NCBI RefSeq assembly: GCF_001297775.1
Contig: NZ_LIFX01000002.1
Coordinates: forward strand, 62,207 to 126,206
Direction: 5' to 3'
DNA: 64,000 nucleotides
Origin: Trabulsiella odontotermitis
GTDB lineage: Bacteria > Pseudomonadota > Gammaproteobacteria > Enterobacterales > Enterobacteriaceae
Shown here: positions 50,438 through 59,255 of the stretch, one piece after another
How the letters are laid out: every line of letters starts with the position of its first letter
Numbering within the stretch: position 1 is the first letter of the stretch
Program-made: the position numbers and the translations under genes
The notes under the pieces: generated by a model
Told to the model about the DNA's origin: nothing
The model's database searches: none
What the model saw: only the letters and a program-made list of their open reading frames with translations

Positions 50438-51589
50438 TTACAACATTTCAATGAACGCGGCGACACGCGTGCTGAGCTGACCGATATCGGCGGTGGAGTA
50501 ATCCGTCTCGATAGCCATGTAGGGAATGTTGTGCTGCTGACGGACGTGACGTTTGATCGCCAGCGATTCCACGGCGTAGGTGTGGCAGGCCTGCAGGATC
50601 ACGTCGATCACGCCGTCCGCCTGATATTCCTCAACCATCTGGCTCAACAGGGTTAATCGCTGAGTATTTGGCGACAGGCACGAGCAGCCGATCGCCAGAT
50701 ATTTATCCGCCAGCGCTTCCCAGACATCGCCCGTTTCCGCCACGTTGCGCTCAGTGGCTTTGGCGCCAGTGCAGTTTTCATAACCGACCACCCAGCCGCC
50801 GTTGTCCTCAATAGCGCGCACCACTTTTTCCGCCGCGCCGCCAATCGGGCAGCCGGTGATGAGGATGCGTGGACGGGCGTCGAGCCGTTTCCCGGCCAGC
50901 CAGTCGGCTTTCACCCGGGCGGTCATCGTGTCCAGTTCGGTAATCAGCGCTTCTTTGTCAAAACGGAAGGTGGCGCCGTAGACCACTTTCAGCAGATCGA
51001 CGCCGCTCAGCGCGGGTGGATTGAGCTGACCGAGGCGATAGAAATCCGCCAGTGCGCGGCGTTCACGGTTTTTCAGCACAATGGCGTCGCGCAGCGCAGA
51101 CTCGTCAATCGTCGTGCCGAAACGCGCTTCAACGGCCTGTTGCAGACGGCGCATTTCCGCTTTCCACAGCGCGCGCGAGGCGGCATCGTCAGCGCTGTTA
51201 GGCAACTGCATGACGTGAACCGGTTTGAAGTCTGCCATGTACTCGTACATCTTTTTCTTGCCGTCGCAGGTGGTTTCGCCGACCACCAGATCAGAAAAGT
51301 AAAAGTAGGGGCATTTGTCGGTCTTGCCAAAACCGTAACTGCTTTTAATCAACGGGCAGAGGTTGCGCGGGAGATCTTTTTCCGCTTCTTCGATGGTTTC
51401 ATCGGATGTGGAGCACAACGAAACCACCACGGCGCCTGCGGCCATCGGGATCTCCTGCGGCATAAACGTGCAATAAGTGCCGACCAGCGGAATACCGCGA
51501 TCCTTCAGTTCCATAACGGTGAGAAAGCCTTTCTGGCGAGCTTCTGAGAATTGATCGAACAGGGCGGGTAATTCGGTGATGAGTGACAT
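50438..51589 (-). CDS. yjiM: YjiM 2-hydroxyacyl-CoA dehydratase-like / double-cubane cluster protein
   Basis: A 383-residue HgdB/FldC-family protein, E. coli YjiM length. Many cysteines suitable for cluster binding are present: GTYCTFMPQEI, RNLCPLIKSSYG, KTDKCPYFYF, TGCPIGGAAEK, IGCSCLSPN and LQACHTYAVES. Close relatives are single-protein double-cubane reductases driven by an ATPase such as YjiL, not classical dehydratases with two subunits; the physiological substrate in enterics is unknown. It is first in the yjiM-yjiL-DUF3343 operon. Expected to be oxygen-sensitive. Confidence 0.9.
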   Translation of the reverse strand: MSLITELPALFDQFSEARQKGFLTVMELKDRGIPLVGTYCTFMPQEIPMAAGAVVVSLCSTSDETIEEAEKDLPRNLCPLIKSSYGFGKTDKCPYFYFSDLVVGETTCDGKKKMYEYMADFKPVHVMQLPNSADDAASRALWKAEMRRLQQAVEARFGTTIDESALRDAIVLKNRERRALADFYRLGQLNPPALSGVDLLKVVYGATFRFDKEALITELDTMTARVKADWLAGKRLDARPRILITGCPIGGAAEKVVRAIEDNGGWVVGYENCTGAKATERNVAETGDVWEALADKYLAIGCSCLSPNTQRLTLLSQMVEEYQADGVIDVILQACHTYAVESLAIKRHVRQQHNIPYMAIETDYSTADIGQLSTRVAAFIEML

Positions 51590-51688
51590 GCTTTTTCCTT
51601 CCCCGTAACACGGGAGATGATGAAAAGAGCAAACATTATAACCTTAACTAATTTGTGGTTATGTTGATCTGCGACGGGATTCAGAAAA

Positions 51689-51720
51689 CAAAAAAAGCCG
51701 CTGAAAACAGCGACTTTTTA
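51689..51720. terminator. bidirectional terminator after the LysR gene
   Basis: AAAAAGCCGCTG and CAGCGACTTTTT form a stem with one mismatch and an AAAA loop; A- and T-runs flank it on both sides. It lies 9 bp past the stop of the minus-strand LysR gene. Confidence 0.75.
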
Positions 51721-51729
51721 TTTCCGTTC

Positions 51730-52656
51730 TCACCCCGGTATCCAGCTGTCCCAGGCGGGGATCGGCGCCAGTTCTTCTACCAGGAAATCGATAAACGCGC
51801 GCACTTTGGGGTTGCTGTATTTGCTGGGGAAATAGAGTGCATAGAGTTCATGGGTTTCGCAGGTGATATTGCCGTCCAGCATCAGCGGGGTGATTTCCTC
51901 TTTCTGAATATGATCGCCAATCAAATAGGTGGGCAGATACGCGACGCCTTGATCTTCGAGCACGGACTTCAACAATACCAGACTGCTGTTCGCCTGAATG
52001 GGCATCCGTACTTTCAACTGGTGCAGCCGATCCTGCTCGTCCGCCACTTTGAGCACTGGCGTCAGACCCGGGTAAACCAGACAGTCGTGTTCGACGAGAT
52101 CAACACGCCGTTGCGGGATGCCTTTTTTACGCAGATACCCTGGCGACGCACAATACGCCCACCGGATGGGCGCGAGTTTACGCATGGCATAGTTTTGCGG
52201 CGGCGCCATGGAAATTCGCAGGGCGATATCGTAATCCGCTTCATTCAGGTTCACAAAATTGTCATTCAGATCAATATATAAATTCACGTCCGGACACAGG
52301 CTGCGGAATTTATCCACCAGATTGACCAGTCGCGCGTATCCGAAAGCAATCGAGCAGGTAATGCGTAATTCTCCCTGCGGATTCTGATAATAACCGGTGG
52401 TGGTATTTAACGTTTCATCAAATTCTTTTAGTAATTTATTGGCGCGATTAAAAAGATATTGCCCGGCGTCGGTAAGGGTAATGCTTCTCGTTGTGCGTTT
52501 AATTAACGTAGTACCCAGAATATCTTCCATTGCGGTCAGGCTTTTACTGACGGCGGAGGGGGAAACATTTAATTGTGAGGCCGCTTCAGATAATCCGCCA
52601 CATTCGACAATCCTGACGAAAAATTCCAGATGCTTTAGCGAAATGGGGGTGCTCAT
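51730..52656 (-). CDS. LysR-family regulator, likely of the symporter/lyase pair
   Basis: A 308-residue LysR-type regulator. N-terminal winged helix with FFVRIVECGGLSEAASQLNVSPSAVSKSLTAMEDILGT (about residues 12-50), then a substrate-binding domain with LYIDLNDNFVNLNEADYDIALRIS. It belongs to the large DsdC/AaeR-like enteric group; no specific orthologue recognised. It is divergent from the symporter and MetC-like genes, the classical LysR arrangement, so it probably activates them in response to their substrate. Confidence 0.85.
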   Translation of the reverse strand: MSTPISLKHLEFFVRIVECGGLSEAASQLNVSPSAVSKSLTAMEDILGTTLIKRTTRSITLTDAGQYLFNRANKLLKEFDETLNTTTGYYQNPQGELRITCSIAFGYARLVNLVDKFRSLCPDVNLYIDLNDNFVNLNEADYDIALRISMAPPQNYAMRKLAPIRWAYCASPGYLRKKGIPQRRVDLVEHDCLVYPGLTPVLKVADEQDRLHQLKVRMPIQANSSLVLLKSVLEDQGVAYLPTYLIGDHIQKEEITPLMLDGNITCETHELYALYFPSKYSNPKVRAFIDFLVEELAPIPAWDSWIPG

Positions 52657-52741
52657 TGTTTCCTTCCATTCACAAGTGATTTGCGAAAACGGTACGAATC
52701 GCCCGTTACAATCCCATTTGAAACATGCAACTATTGAATCA

Positions 52742-52827
52742 CAGGAAATGAGTTCCTGACAAAATGAAAATATGACAACTTAAGTGAAGTGCGTCACAAA
52801 ATAAAAGGAAGTCGCATCAGAGATAAT
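52742..52827 (+). promoter_or_regulatory. promoter region of the symporter/lyase operon
   Basis: It contains a perfect repeat CAGGAA-N5-TTCCTG (52742-52758), a CRP-like site AGTGA-N6-TCACA (52783-52798) and a -10-like GATAAT (52822-52827). The spacing puts the CRP-like centre about 43 bp before a start site near 52834, fitting class II activation. Predicted only. Confidence 0.5.
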
Positions 52828-52881
52828 AAAAGTGTGAATGTTATCTCAGTTCATAATATTTAAATTAAAAAGGTGCCTGTT

Positions 52882-54114
52882 ATGTGGTCACGACTCGAAC
52901 CCTACAGATCGTCCATTATTTTATTACTGGCTTTGATTGCCGGCGGCATTCTGGGAATTTACGCGCCAACGTTTGCCGCAAAACTACAACCCCTGGGGCA
53001 AATTTTCCTTAACCTGTTATTTATGATCATCGTCCCGCTAGTGGGTATCAGCGTGATGTCATCCATCGCCAGAATGACCGACCTGAAACGTCTGGGTCGT
53101 ATTATGGCGATTATTTTTATTGTCTCGATCGCCATGGCGCTTATTCCGGCGGCAGGGATTGTCGCGCTTGCATTGTGGTACAACCCGGCGCAGGGCGTGA
53201 CGATTGACCTGTCGAAAACCGTGGAAGCGGGCAGCGGCAAGATGGATTTTGTCAGCATGATCACCACCCATGATTTCGTTGGGCTGTTCTCAAAATCCAA
53301 CATTCTGGCGCTGATTGTGATGGCGATTATCGCCGGGATCGCGATTGGTCAGTCTGAAAATGCGGGCCGACGCATCGCTTCGCTGCTGGAAGATGCCAAC
53401 ACGGTGATCATGAAAGTGGTTTCCATCATCATGACGGTCGCGCCCGTCGGGTTGGGCTGCTACTTCGCCGCAACGATGGCCAGTCAGGACTCCGGTATTC
53501 TGCTCACCTTTGCCCGCGCCATCATTCTGTTTATGGCGGCGACAGTGATCTACTACGTGCTCGGCTCGATTGTCTATTCCTGGATTGGCGGCGGCATGCC
53601 TGCGGTGAAAGCCTTCTGGCGCAACGCGATCCCTCCTTCCGTGACCGCGCTGGGCACCTGTTCTTCTCTCGGAACGCTGCCGGTCACCATTCGCGCCGGT
53701 AAAGCGATGGGGATCAACCCGGAAATCGTCGATGTCTCTCTTCCGTTACTGGTGAACCTGAATAAGGGCGGCGTGGCGATGATTGCGGCACTGAAAATCG
53801 TCTTCATCTACTCGGTGCTGGGGATGGAATTCACCACGGAGACCTTCTTCCTCACCATGCTGATTGCCGTGCTCTCCGCGATTATCGTCGGCGGCGTGCC
53901 TGGCGGCGCGTTCCTCGGTGAGATTTTCATCGTCACCACGCTGGGGTTGCCGATGGAGACCATACCGATGCTGGTGGTGCTCGGCACCATTACCGATGCG
54001 CCTGCCACGCTGATTAACGTTATTCACGATTTGAATGCGGCGCAAATCATCGAACGCTTCACCGGCAAAAAACAGCCTGCTTCTGAAGCCTCTCAGACGG
54101 CCGCAGCAGTATAA
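52882..54114 (+). CDS. dicarboxylate/amino acid:cation symporter (SDF/DAACS family)
   Basis: A 410-residue secondary transporter with about eight transmembrane helices and two re-entrant loops. The GltP/DctA-type motifs are recognisable: TALGTCSSLGTLPVTIRAGK (serine-rich loop), LVNLNKGGVAMIAALK (NMDGT-like), GGVPGGAFLGEIFIVTTLGLP and DAPATLINVIHDLN. It is not SstT or GltP by sequence. The ATG at 52882 (MWSRLEPYR) is preceded by AAGGTG. It lies 39 bp before a MetC-like lyase, so it probably imports the lyase substrate, likely a thioether or sulfur amino acid. Confidence 0.85.
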   Translation: MWSRLEPYRSSIILLLALIAGGILGIYAPTFAAKLQPLGQIFLNLLFMIIVPLVGISVMSSIARMTDLKRLGRIMAIIFIVSIAMALIPAAGIVALALWYNPAQGVTIDLSKTVEAGSGKMDFVSMITTHDFVGLFSKSNILALIVMAIIAGIAIGQSENAGRRIASLLEDANTVIMKVVSIIMTVAPVGLGCYFAATMASQDSGILLTFARAIILFMAATVIYYVLGSIVYSWIGGGMPAVKAFWRNAIPPSVTALGTCSSLGTLPVTIRAGKAMGINPEIVDVSLPLLVNLNKGGVAMIAALKIVFIYSVLGMEFTTETFFLTMLIAVLSAIIVGGVPGGAFLGEIFIVTTLGLPMETIPMLVVLGTITDAPATLINVIHDLNAAQIIERFTGKKQPASEASQTAAAV

Positions 54115-54153
54115 ATTTCCCAAACGGATTAAAAGGATGTCACAGGAGACGTT

Positions 54154-55344
54154 ATGAAAGATTCCCTCAGACTCGAAACACAGTTAGTGATCGCCGGGCG
54201 CGATAAACGCTACACCCAGGGCGCGGTTAACCCGGTGATCCAGCGCGCCTCTTCGCTGGTGTTCGATTCGGTGAAAGAGAAGAAATTCGCGACCGCCAAC
54301 CGGGCGAACGGTGAGCTGTTTTACGGGCGACGCGGAACTTATACCCATTTTGCTTTCCAGAAAGCGATGAGTGAACTGGAAGGGGGTGTCGGATGTGCGC
54401 TGTATCCGTGCGGCGCGGCGGCAGTGACCAATGCGATTCTGGCGTTCGTTGCGAGCGGCGATCATATCCTGGTGACCGGTGCAGCGTATGAACCTACGCA
54501 GGATTTTTGCACGAAGATCCTCAGCAAGTTTAACGTGGAAACAACGTACTACGATCCGATGATCGGTGCTGGCATTGTCGATCTTATCCGTCCCAATACC
54601 AAAGTGGTGTTTCTGGAATCGCCCAGTTCGATCACCATGGAAGTCCAGGACGTACCGGGGATGGTGAAGGCGATCCGCGCGGTTAACCCGGAGATCGTCA
54701 TTATGATCGACAACACCTGGGCGGCGGGCGTGCTCTTTAAAGCGCTGGATTTTGGCGTCGATATTTCGATTCAGGCAGGCACCAAATACACCATCGGCCA
54801 TTCGGACGGGATGCTTGGCACGGCGGTATCCAATGCCCGCTGCTGGGATCGTCTGCGGGAAAACTCCTACCTGATGGGTCAGACGCTGGATGCCGACACC
54901 GCTTACAACGGCAGCCGTGGCCTGCGTACGCTGGCGATTCGCCTCAGGCAGCACGAGGAGAGCAGCATCGAAATCGCTCGCTGGCTGATGAACCGGCCGG
55001 AAGTGGCGCGCGTTAATCACCCGGCGCTGGCGCAGTGCCCAGGGCATGAATATTTTCAGCGTGATTTCTCTGGCAGTTCCGGGTTGTTTTCCTTTGTGCT
55101 GAAAAAGCGCCTGAGTGACGAGCAACTGGCGCATTTCCTCGACAACTTCACGTTGTTCCACATGGCCTATTCCTGGGGCGGTTTTGAGTCGCTGATTCTG
55201 GCAAACCAGCCGGAAGAGCTGAACGAGATCCGTCCGGCGGGGGCAGTAGACTTCACCGGCACGCTGGTTCGGGTGCACATCGGGCTGGAGGCAGTGGAGG
55301 ATCTGATTGCTGATCTGGATGCCGGATTCGGGCGTATCGCTTAA
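54154..55344 (+). CDS. MetC-like PLP-dependent cystathionine beta-lyase family enzyme
   Basis: A 396-residue Cys/Met-metabolism PLP enzyme. The PLP lysine lies in [17 protein letters not shown], the phosphate-binding and stacking region in [14 protein letters not shown], and the C-terminal [12 protein letters not shown] motif is the one shared by MetC lyases. It should cleave cystathionine or related S-conjugates to a thiol, pyruvate and ammonia. It is distinct from the housekeeping metC, since it sits with its own transporter and LysR regulator; a catabolic role is more likely than methionine synthesis. AGGAG precedes the ATG at 54154. Confidence 0.87.
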   Translation: MKDSLRLETQLVIAGRDKRYTQGAVNPVIQRASSLVFDSVKEKKFATANRANGELFYGRRGTYTHFAFQKAMSELEGGVGCALYPCGAAAVTNAILAFVASGDHILVTGAAYEPTQDFCTKILSKFNVETTYYDPMIGAGIVDLIRPNTKVVFLESPSSITMEVQDVPGMVKAIRAVNPEIVIMIDNTWAAGVLFKALDFGVDISIQAGTKYTIGHSDGMLGTAVSNARCWDRLRENSYLMGQTLDADTAYNGSRGLRTLAIRLRQHEESSIEIARWLMNRPEVARVNHPALAQCPGHEYFQRDFSGSSGLFSFVLKKRLSDEQLAHFLDNFTLFHMAYSWGGFESLILANQPEELNEIRPAGAVDFTGTLVRVHIGLEAVEDLIADLDAGFGRIA

Positions 55345-55376
55345 AAAAATGGCCCCGCGTTGTGGGGCCTGTTTTT
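55343..55376. terminator. bidirectional terminator between metC-like gene and mdtM
   Basis: GGCCCC (55351-55356) / GGGGCC (55364-55369), flanked by seven A on the left and a T-run on the right. It serves both convergent genes. Confidence 0.85.
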
Positions 55377-56616
55377 ATTTCTCCGTCGCCGGAAGCGACG
55401 CATTATGCTGCCGGACGCGTCGCAGCAATCCTGCCAGCGCAAACACCACGGCAATCCCCGCGATTACTGCCAGCAGATGGAACGGGATCCGTCCGCCGTT
55501 AAACCACAGCCAGCGGGCGCCCTCAACAGCCAATGCCATTCCGCTCAGAATAGTGATATTCAGTGAGGCGGACACCGTGCCTTTCGGCAGATCGTTTGAG
55601 AAGAGCGTAAAGCGGAACAGCGTAGGGAAAATCAGCCCGATGCCGAATGCATACAGGCTGGTGCCGGTGACCGACCACAGCCAGACGTGCGGCCACAGCA
55701 GATTGCCGGCGATGAGCAGCAACAGACCGAACAGCTGGATGGGGATCGCCCGCCAGATGAACCGCGGCTCGGTGGGATCTTTCACGAATCGCGCTACCAC
55801 CATGTTGGCGACAATCACCGCGCCGAACACCGGCACCTGCGCCCAGGCGAACTCTGCGGTCGTCATGCCGCCTGCGTCGATCAGAATGACCGGCGACACC
55901 GCCACCCATGTCATCATCGGAATGTAACTCAGGGTGATCACCGCCGCGCCAAGCTGGAAAACCCGGTTGCGAAAAACATTGCGGAAATCGCGCAACACGC
56001 CGCTCACGCTTAACGGTACGACGCCCCGTTGCACGGTTTCCGGCATCGCCAGCAACAGGCCGAGCCAGCCCAGAAAACCGAGGAAAGCGATAATGCCGAA
56101 CAGCGCTTTCCAGTGCATAAAATGCATCAGCGCCGCGCCGGAGAGCGGGCCGATGACTGGCGCAATCAGCACGATCGAGGTGATGATCGCCATCAGCTTA
56201 ATGCCCTTCGTCTGACCGAACGCTTCCTGGATGGTCACGTAGCCGACGGTGGCGATAAAGCAGATGCTGGTGCCCTGCACGAACCGCGCCACCAGAAACT
56301 GCTCCATGGAGGTGGTAAACAGCGTGGCGGTGCAGGCGAGGGTAAAAATCAGCGCGCCGGTGATGAGCACCGGACGGCGACCAATCCTGTCCGAGAGCGG
56401 TCCGAGCAGCCATTGCAGCGCCATGCCGCCCGCCAGATAGAGGCTGACAGACGCCGGGGCGAGACTGACATCGGCGTTAAAATCACGTACCACATTGATA
56501 ATGCCTGGCTGGATTAAATCCGTCGTCAGATAAGCGGCAAAATCATAAATAATCAACGCCATCGGAAAGAACAGCGTGGCGGCATGGCGACGAAAAAAAG
56601 ACAACATCCATTGCAT
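55375..56616 (-). CDS. mdtM: MdtM multidrug efflux MFS transporter (YjiO)
   Basis: A 413-residue major facilitator of the DHA1 (MdfA-like) type, 12 hydrophobic segments, exporting quaternary ammonium compounds, chloramphenicol and bile salts and giving alkaline and sodium tolerance in E. coli. Motif A is [19 protein letters not shown]; the acidic residue in helix 1 is within [16 protein letters not shown]. Close match to E. coli MdtM, three residues longer. In K-12, as I recall, the order is yjiM-yjiN-mdtM; here mdtM comes before yjiN. Confidence 0.94.
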   Translation of the reverse strand: MQWMLSFFRRHAATLFFPMALIIYDFAAYLTTDLIQPGIINVVRDFNADVSLAPASVSLYLAGGMALQWLLGPLSDRIGRRPVLITGALIFTLACTATLFTTSMEQFLVARFVQGTSICFIATVGYVTIQEAFGQTKGIKLMAIITSIVLIAPVIGPLSGAALMHFMHWKALFGIIAFLGFLGWLGLLLAMPETVQRGVVPLSVSGVLRDFRNVFRNRVFQLGAAVITLSYIPMMTWVAVSPVILIDAGGMTTAEFAWAQVPVFGAVIVANMVVARFVKDPTEPRFIWRAIPIQLFGLLLLIAGNLLWPHVWLWSVTGTSLYAFGIGLIFPTLFRFTLFSNDLPKGTVSASLNITILSGMALAVEGARWLWFNGGRIPFHLLAVIAGIAVVFALAGLLRRVRQHNASLPATEK

Positions 56617-56673
56617 AAAAAACGTACTCCTTGTGCGGGGAAAACAGCCAGGGCGGGATCTGTTGCGGTTTTT

Positions 56674-57954
56674 TTACCCGACCGGTATGGCGATCAGCGC
56701 AGGAATTTGTGATACCAGCCAGAGAATCAACCCGATACTGCCGCCGACCAGTGTCCCGTTAATGCGAATAAACTGCAAATCTTTGCCGATGTTGAGTTCG
56801 ATCTGCTGCGACATCTCGCGGGCATCCCAGCTTTTAACGGTATCGCTGATGTGGCGGGTGAGGAAGGCGGCGAAGTCCGGCGCGGCGCGGCGGGCAGCTT
56901 CCTCAAGGTGCTCATTCAGCGAGGTGCGCAGTGCGCTATCCGCCACCAGCGTTTCGCCAAACCATTGCCCGGCTTCGGCGACGCGCTGCCGGACGCGGGA
57001 GTCTTCGGTGTTGAGATCATCCTTCAGCCAGCGACGCAGATCAGCCCACAGTCCGCCGAGATAGCCGTTAAACGCCGCATCGTTTTTCAGGTAACGCTTG
57101 ATGTCGTCGGCGCGCTGCGCCAGTTGCGGATCGCTTTTCAGCGACTCGATAAGCCTCAGTACCGCGCGGTCAAACGCCTGGCGAATCTGGTGCGTGCTGT
57201 CGACGGTCACTTCATCCAGCAACGTATCCACTGCTTCAGAGACCAGTTCGGCACTGTGCTCGCCAAGCCATTCGGTGGGTAACACTTTGGCTTTCAGCGG
57301 ATGCTCAGTTTGCAGCCAGTGGACAATCTGCTTCGCAATAAAACGCCGCGTGCTGTCGCGGTGGATCAACACCATCAACTGGGCGATCAGCGCGTCCAGC
57401 AGCGTCTGATGGCGGTTATCTTTGGTCATGCTTTCGAGCATCAGGGCGCTGGTGCCGGTGAGATCCACTTTGTCGATCGCCTTATGCACCGCGCGTTTCA
57501 GCAGGCCCTGAATGCGCGCATCGTCGGTCAGTTCGAGAAAACCGCCCATTACGGTCATCAGATGATGCCCGACTTTCTGCGCGTTTTGCGGCTGGCTGAA
57601 CCAGGTACCGATCATCATCGCCGGTTCGTGGCGCTGGATCAGCGTCACCAGCGATTGCGTATCGAGAAACTCTTCCTGCACGAAACGGCCGAGATTGTCG
57701 CCAATCCTGTCCTTATTGCGGGGAATGATCGCCGTATGGCGGGAGATAAAGGGAATAGGGATGCGACGAAACAGCGCGACGACCGCGAACCAGTCAGCCA
57801 GCGCGCCGACCATAGCCGCTTCTGACATCGCTTTGAGCGCGCTCACCCACCAGGCCGGTGGCAGAAATAACGTCGTGACAAAAATCGCCGCCGCTACCAG
57901 CAGCAGCGACAGCGCCAGCCGCCGGGCGCGTTTGAGTTCAGCTAATTTATCCAT
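56674..57954 (-). CDS. yjiN: YjiN DUF445 inner-membrane protein
   Basis: A 426-residue DUF445 protein with an N-terminal double membrane segment ([21 protein letters not shown] and [18 protein letters not shown]) and a C-terminal one ([28 protein letters not shown]), with a long helical soluble region between. Matches E. coli YjiN in length; function unknown. In K-12 a restriction/modification island separates this gene from yjiA; here the gap is only 58 bp. Confidence 0.93.
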   Translation of the reverse strand: MDKLAELKRARRLALSLLLVAAAIFVTTLFLPPAWWVSALKAMSEAAMVGALADWFAVVALFRRIPIPFISRHTAIIPRNKDRIGDNLGRFVQEEFLDTQSLVTLIQRHEPAMMIGTWFSQPQNAQKVGHHLMTVMGGFLELTDDARIQGLLKRAVHKAIDKVDLTGTSALMLESMTKDNRHQTLLDALIAQLMVLIHRDSTRRFIAKQIVHWLQTEHPLKAKVLPTEWLGEHSAELVSEAVDTLLDEVTVDSTHQIRQAFDRAVLRLIESLKSDPQLAQRADDIKRYLKNDAAFNGYLGGLWADLRRWLKDDLNTEDSRVRQRVAEAGQWFGETLVADSALRTSLNEHLEEAARRAAPDFAAFLTRHISDTVKSWDAREMSQQIELNIGKDLQFIRINGTLVGGSIGLILWLVSQIPALIAIPVG

Positions 57955-58012
57955 CCGGTAAGCATAGAGCGCCGCAGGGAATTTTTGTAGTGACGGCTTC
58001 GGTGCTCACATC

Positions 58013-58969
58013 CTACTTCTTCAGCCCGGCAAAGGCGGCGCGGATTTCGTCTTCCGGCAACTGGACGCCGATAAACACCAGCGTGCTGTGCGGTGTTTCG
58101 TCGCCCCACGGGCGGTCCCAGTCGGCGCTGTACAGGCGCTGAACGCCCTGAAACAGCAGGCGGTTTGGCTCGCCATCAATCCACAGCATGCCTTTGTAGC
58201 GCAGCAGTTTATCGGCAAACGACAGCAGCAGATTTTCCATCACTCGCGATACGTCGCTGATATCGACCGGGTAATCCAGTTCGACCACGATGGAGGCGAT
58301 GTCGTTTTGCTTGTCAGCGATAAAGTGGAAACGTGGCGTCGGTTGCACGACGTTCTCTTCCAGCATAAAGCCGTTGGTATCGAACAACAGTGCGAGGTCG
58401 ATATCGCCGTGTGTCACGGTATACACTGGCGCGCGGGCGTTAATGCGCGCAATGCGCTCACGCAGTTTTTCGCTGTCGCCTGCGACGTCGGTTTTGGTCA
58501 ACAGAATGCGGTCTGCATAGCCGATTTGCGACTGCGCGAGCGTGAACTGATTCATTTGCTCATTGGCGTGGACGGCATCCACCAGCGCGATCACGCCGTC
58601 CAGCAGGTAGCGCTGGCAAAGGATTTCATGGGAGAAAAAGGTCTGAATGATTGGGCCGGGATCGGCCATGCCGGTGCACTCAATCACCAGCCTGTCGAAG
58701 TGGATGTCGCCGCGATCGAGGCTGTCGAGCAGATCCAGCAGCGCGTCTTCCAGTTCGTTAGAGCGACTGCAGCAGATGCAACCGTTGGTCAGGGTTTTGA
58801 TCTGCGTGGCGCGATCGCCGATGAGCTGATCGTCCACCGACACTTCACCAAATTCGTTTTCGATAACAGCGATTTTGTAGCCGTGCTGTTCGTTGAGGAT
58901 ATGGCGCAACAGCGTGGTTTTGCCCGCGCCGAGAAAGCCGGTGAGCAGGGTGACTGCAACAGGTGTCAT
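58013..58969 (-). CDS. yjiA: YjiA COG0523 P-loop GTPase
   Basis: A 318-residue G3E-family GTPase of the metal-chaperone class. Walker A GFLGAGKTT (about residues 9-17), the metal-binding CxCC motif NGCICCSRSNELED (about 63-76), and G4-like LLTKTD are visible. E. coli YjiA binds zinc and other transition metals. The frame extends to 59008, but ATG 58969 follows GGAGAGAAC and gives the E. coli length. It lies 10 bp after yjiX in the btsT-yjiX-yjiA operon. Confidence 0.95.
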   Translation of the reverse strand: MTPVAVTLLTGFLGAGKTTLLRHILNEQHGYKIAVIENEFGEVSVDDQLIGDRATQIKTLTNGCICCSRSNELEDALLDLLDSLDRGDIHFDRLVIECTGMADPGPIIQTFFSHEILCQRYLLDGVIALVDAVHANEQMNQFTLAQSQIGYADRILLTKTDVAGDSEKLRERIARINARAPVYTVTHGDIDLALLFDTNGFMLEENVVQPTPRFHFIADKQNDIASIVVELDYPVDISDVSRVMENLLLSFADKLLRYKGMLWIDGEPNRLLFQGVQRLYSADWDRPWGDETPHSTLVFIGVQLPEDEIRAAFAGLKK

Positions 58970-58979
58970 GTTCTCTCCT

Positions 58980-59183
58980 TTAGCAACAGCGTACGCCGCC
59001 TTCTCCACTCCCGCCGTAGCGCGCTTCCTGACGCTCGCGGAAGAATTCGGTGTAGGTCATATACGGTTTGTCCGGATGGTTGGTCTTCATGTGCTCGACA
59101 TAGTTGTCGTAATCCGGGATACCAATCAGCATCTTTGCCGCCTGACCGAGATATTTTTTGGCTTCACCTAAGTTACCAAACAT
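58980..59183 (-). CDS. yjiX: YjiX small DUF466-family protein
   Basis: A 67-residue protein of the YbdD/YjiX (DUF466) family with the conserved [32 protein letters not shown] and a C-terminal RCC. Its paralogue YbdD accompanies the CstA peptide/pyruvate transporter and is needed for transport, so YjiX probably assists BtsT. Same length as E. coli YjiX. A REP lies between it and btsT. Confidence 0.95.
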   Translation of the reverse strand: MFGNLGEAKKYLGQAAKMLIGIPDYDNYVEHMKTNHPDKPYMTYTEFFRERQEARYGGSGEGGVRCC

Positions 59184-59205
59184 TTTGCCATCCTGATAAG
59201 AAAAA

Positions 59206-59231
59206 GCCCGGTGGCACTACGCTTACCGGGC
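59206..59231. repeat. REP palindrome between btsT and yjiX
   Basis: GCCCGGT (59206-59212) and ACCGGGC (59225-59231) around GGCACTACGCTT, inside the btsT-yjiX-yjiA unit. It could lower expression of the downstream genes relative to btsT. Confidence 0.75.
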
Positions 59232-59255
59232 CTACAGAGACTGACGATTACCGTA

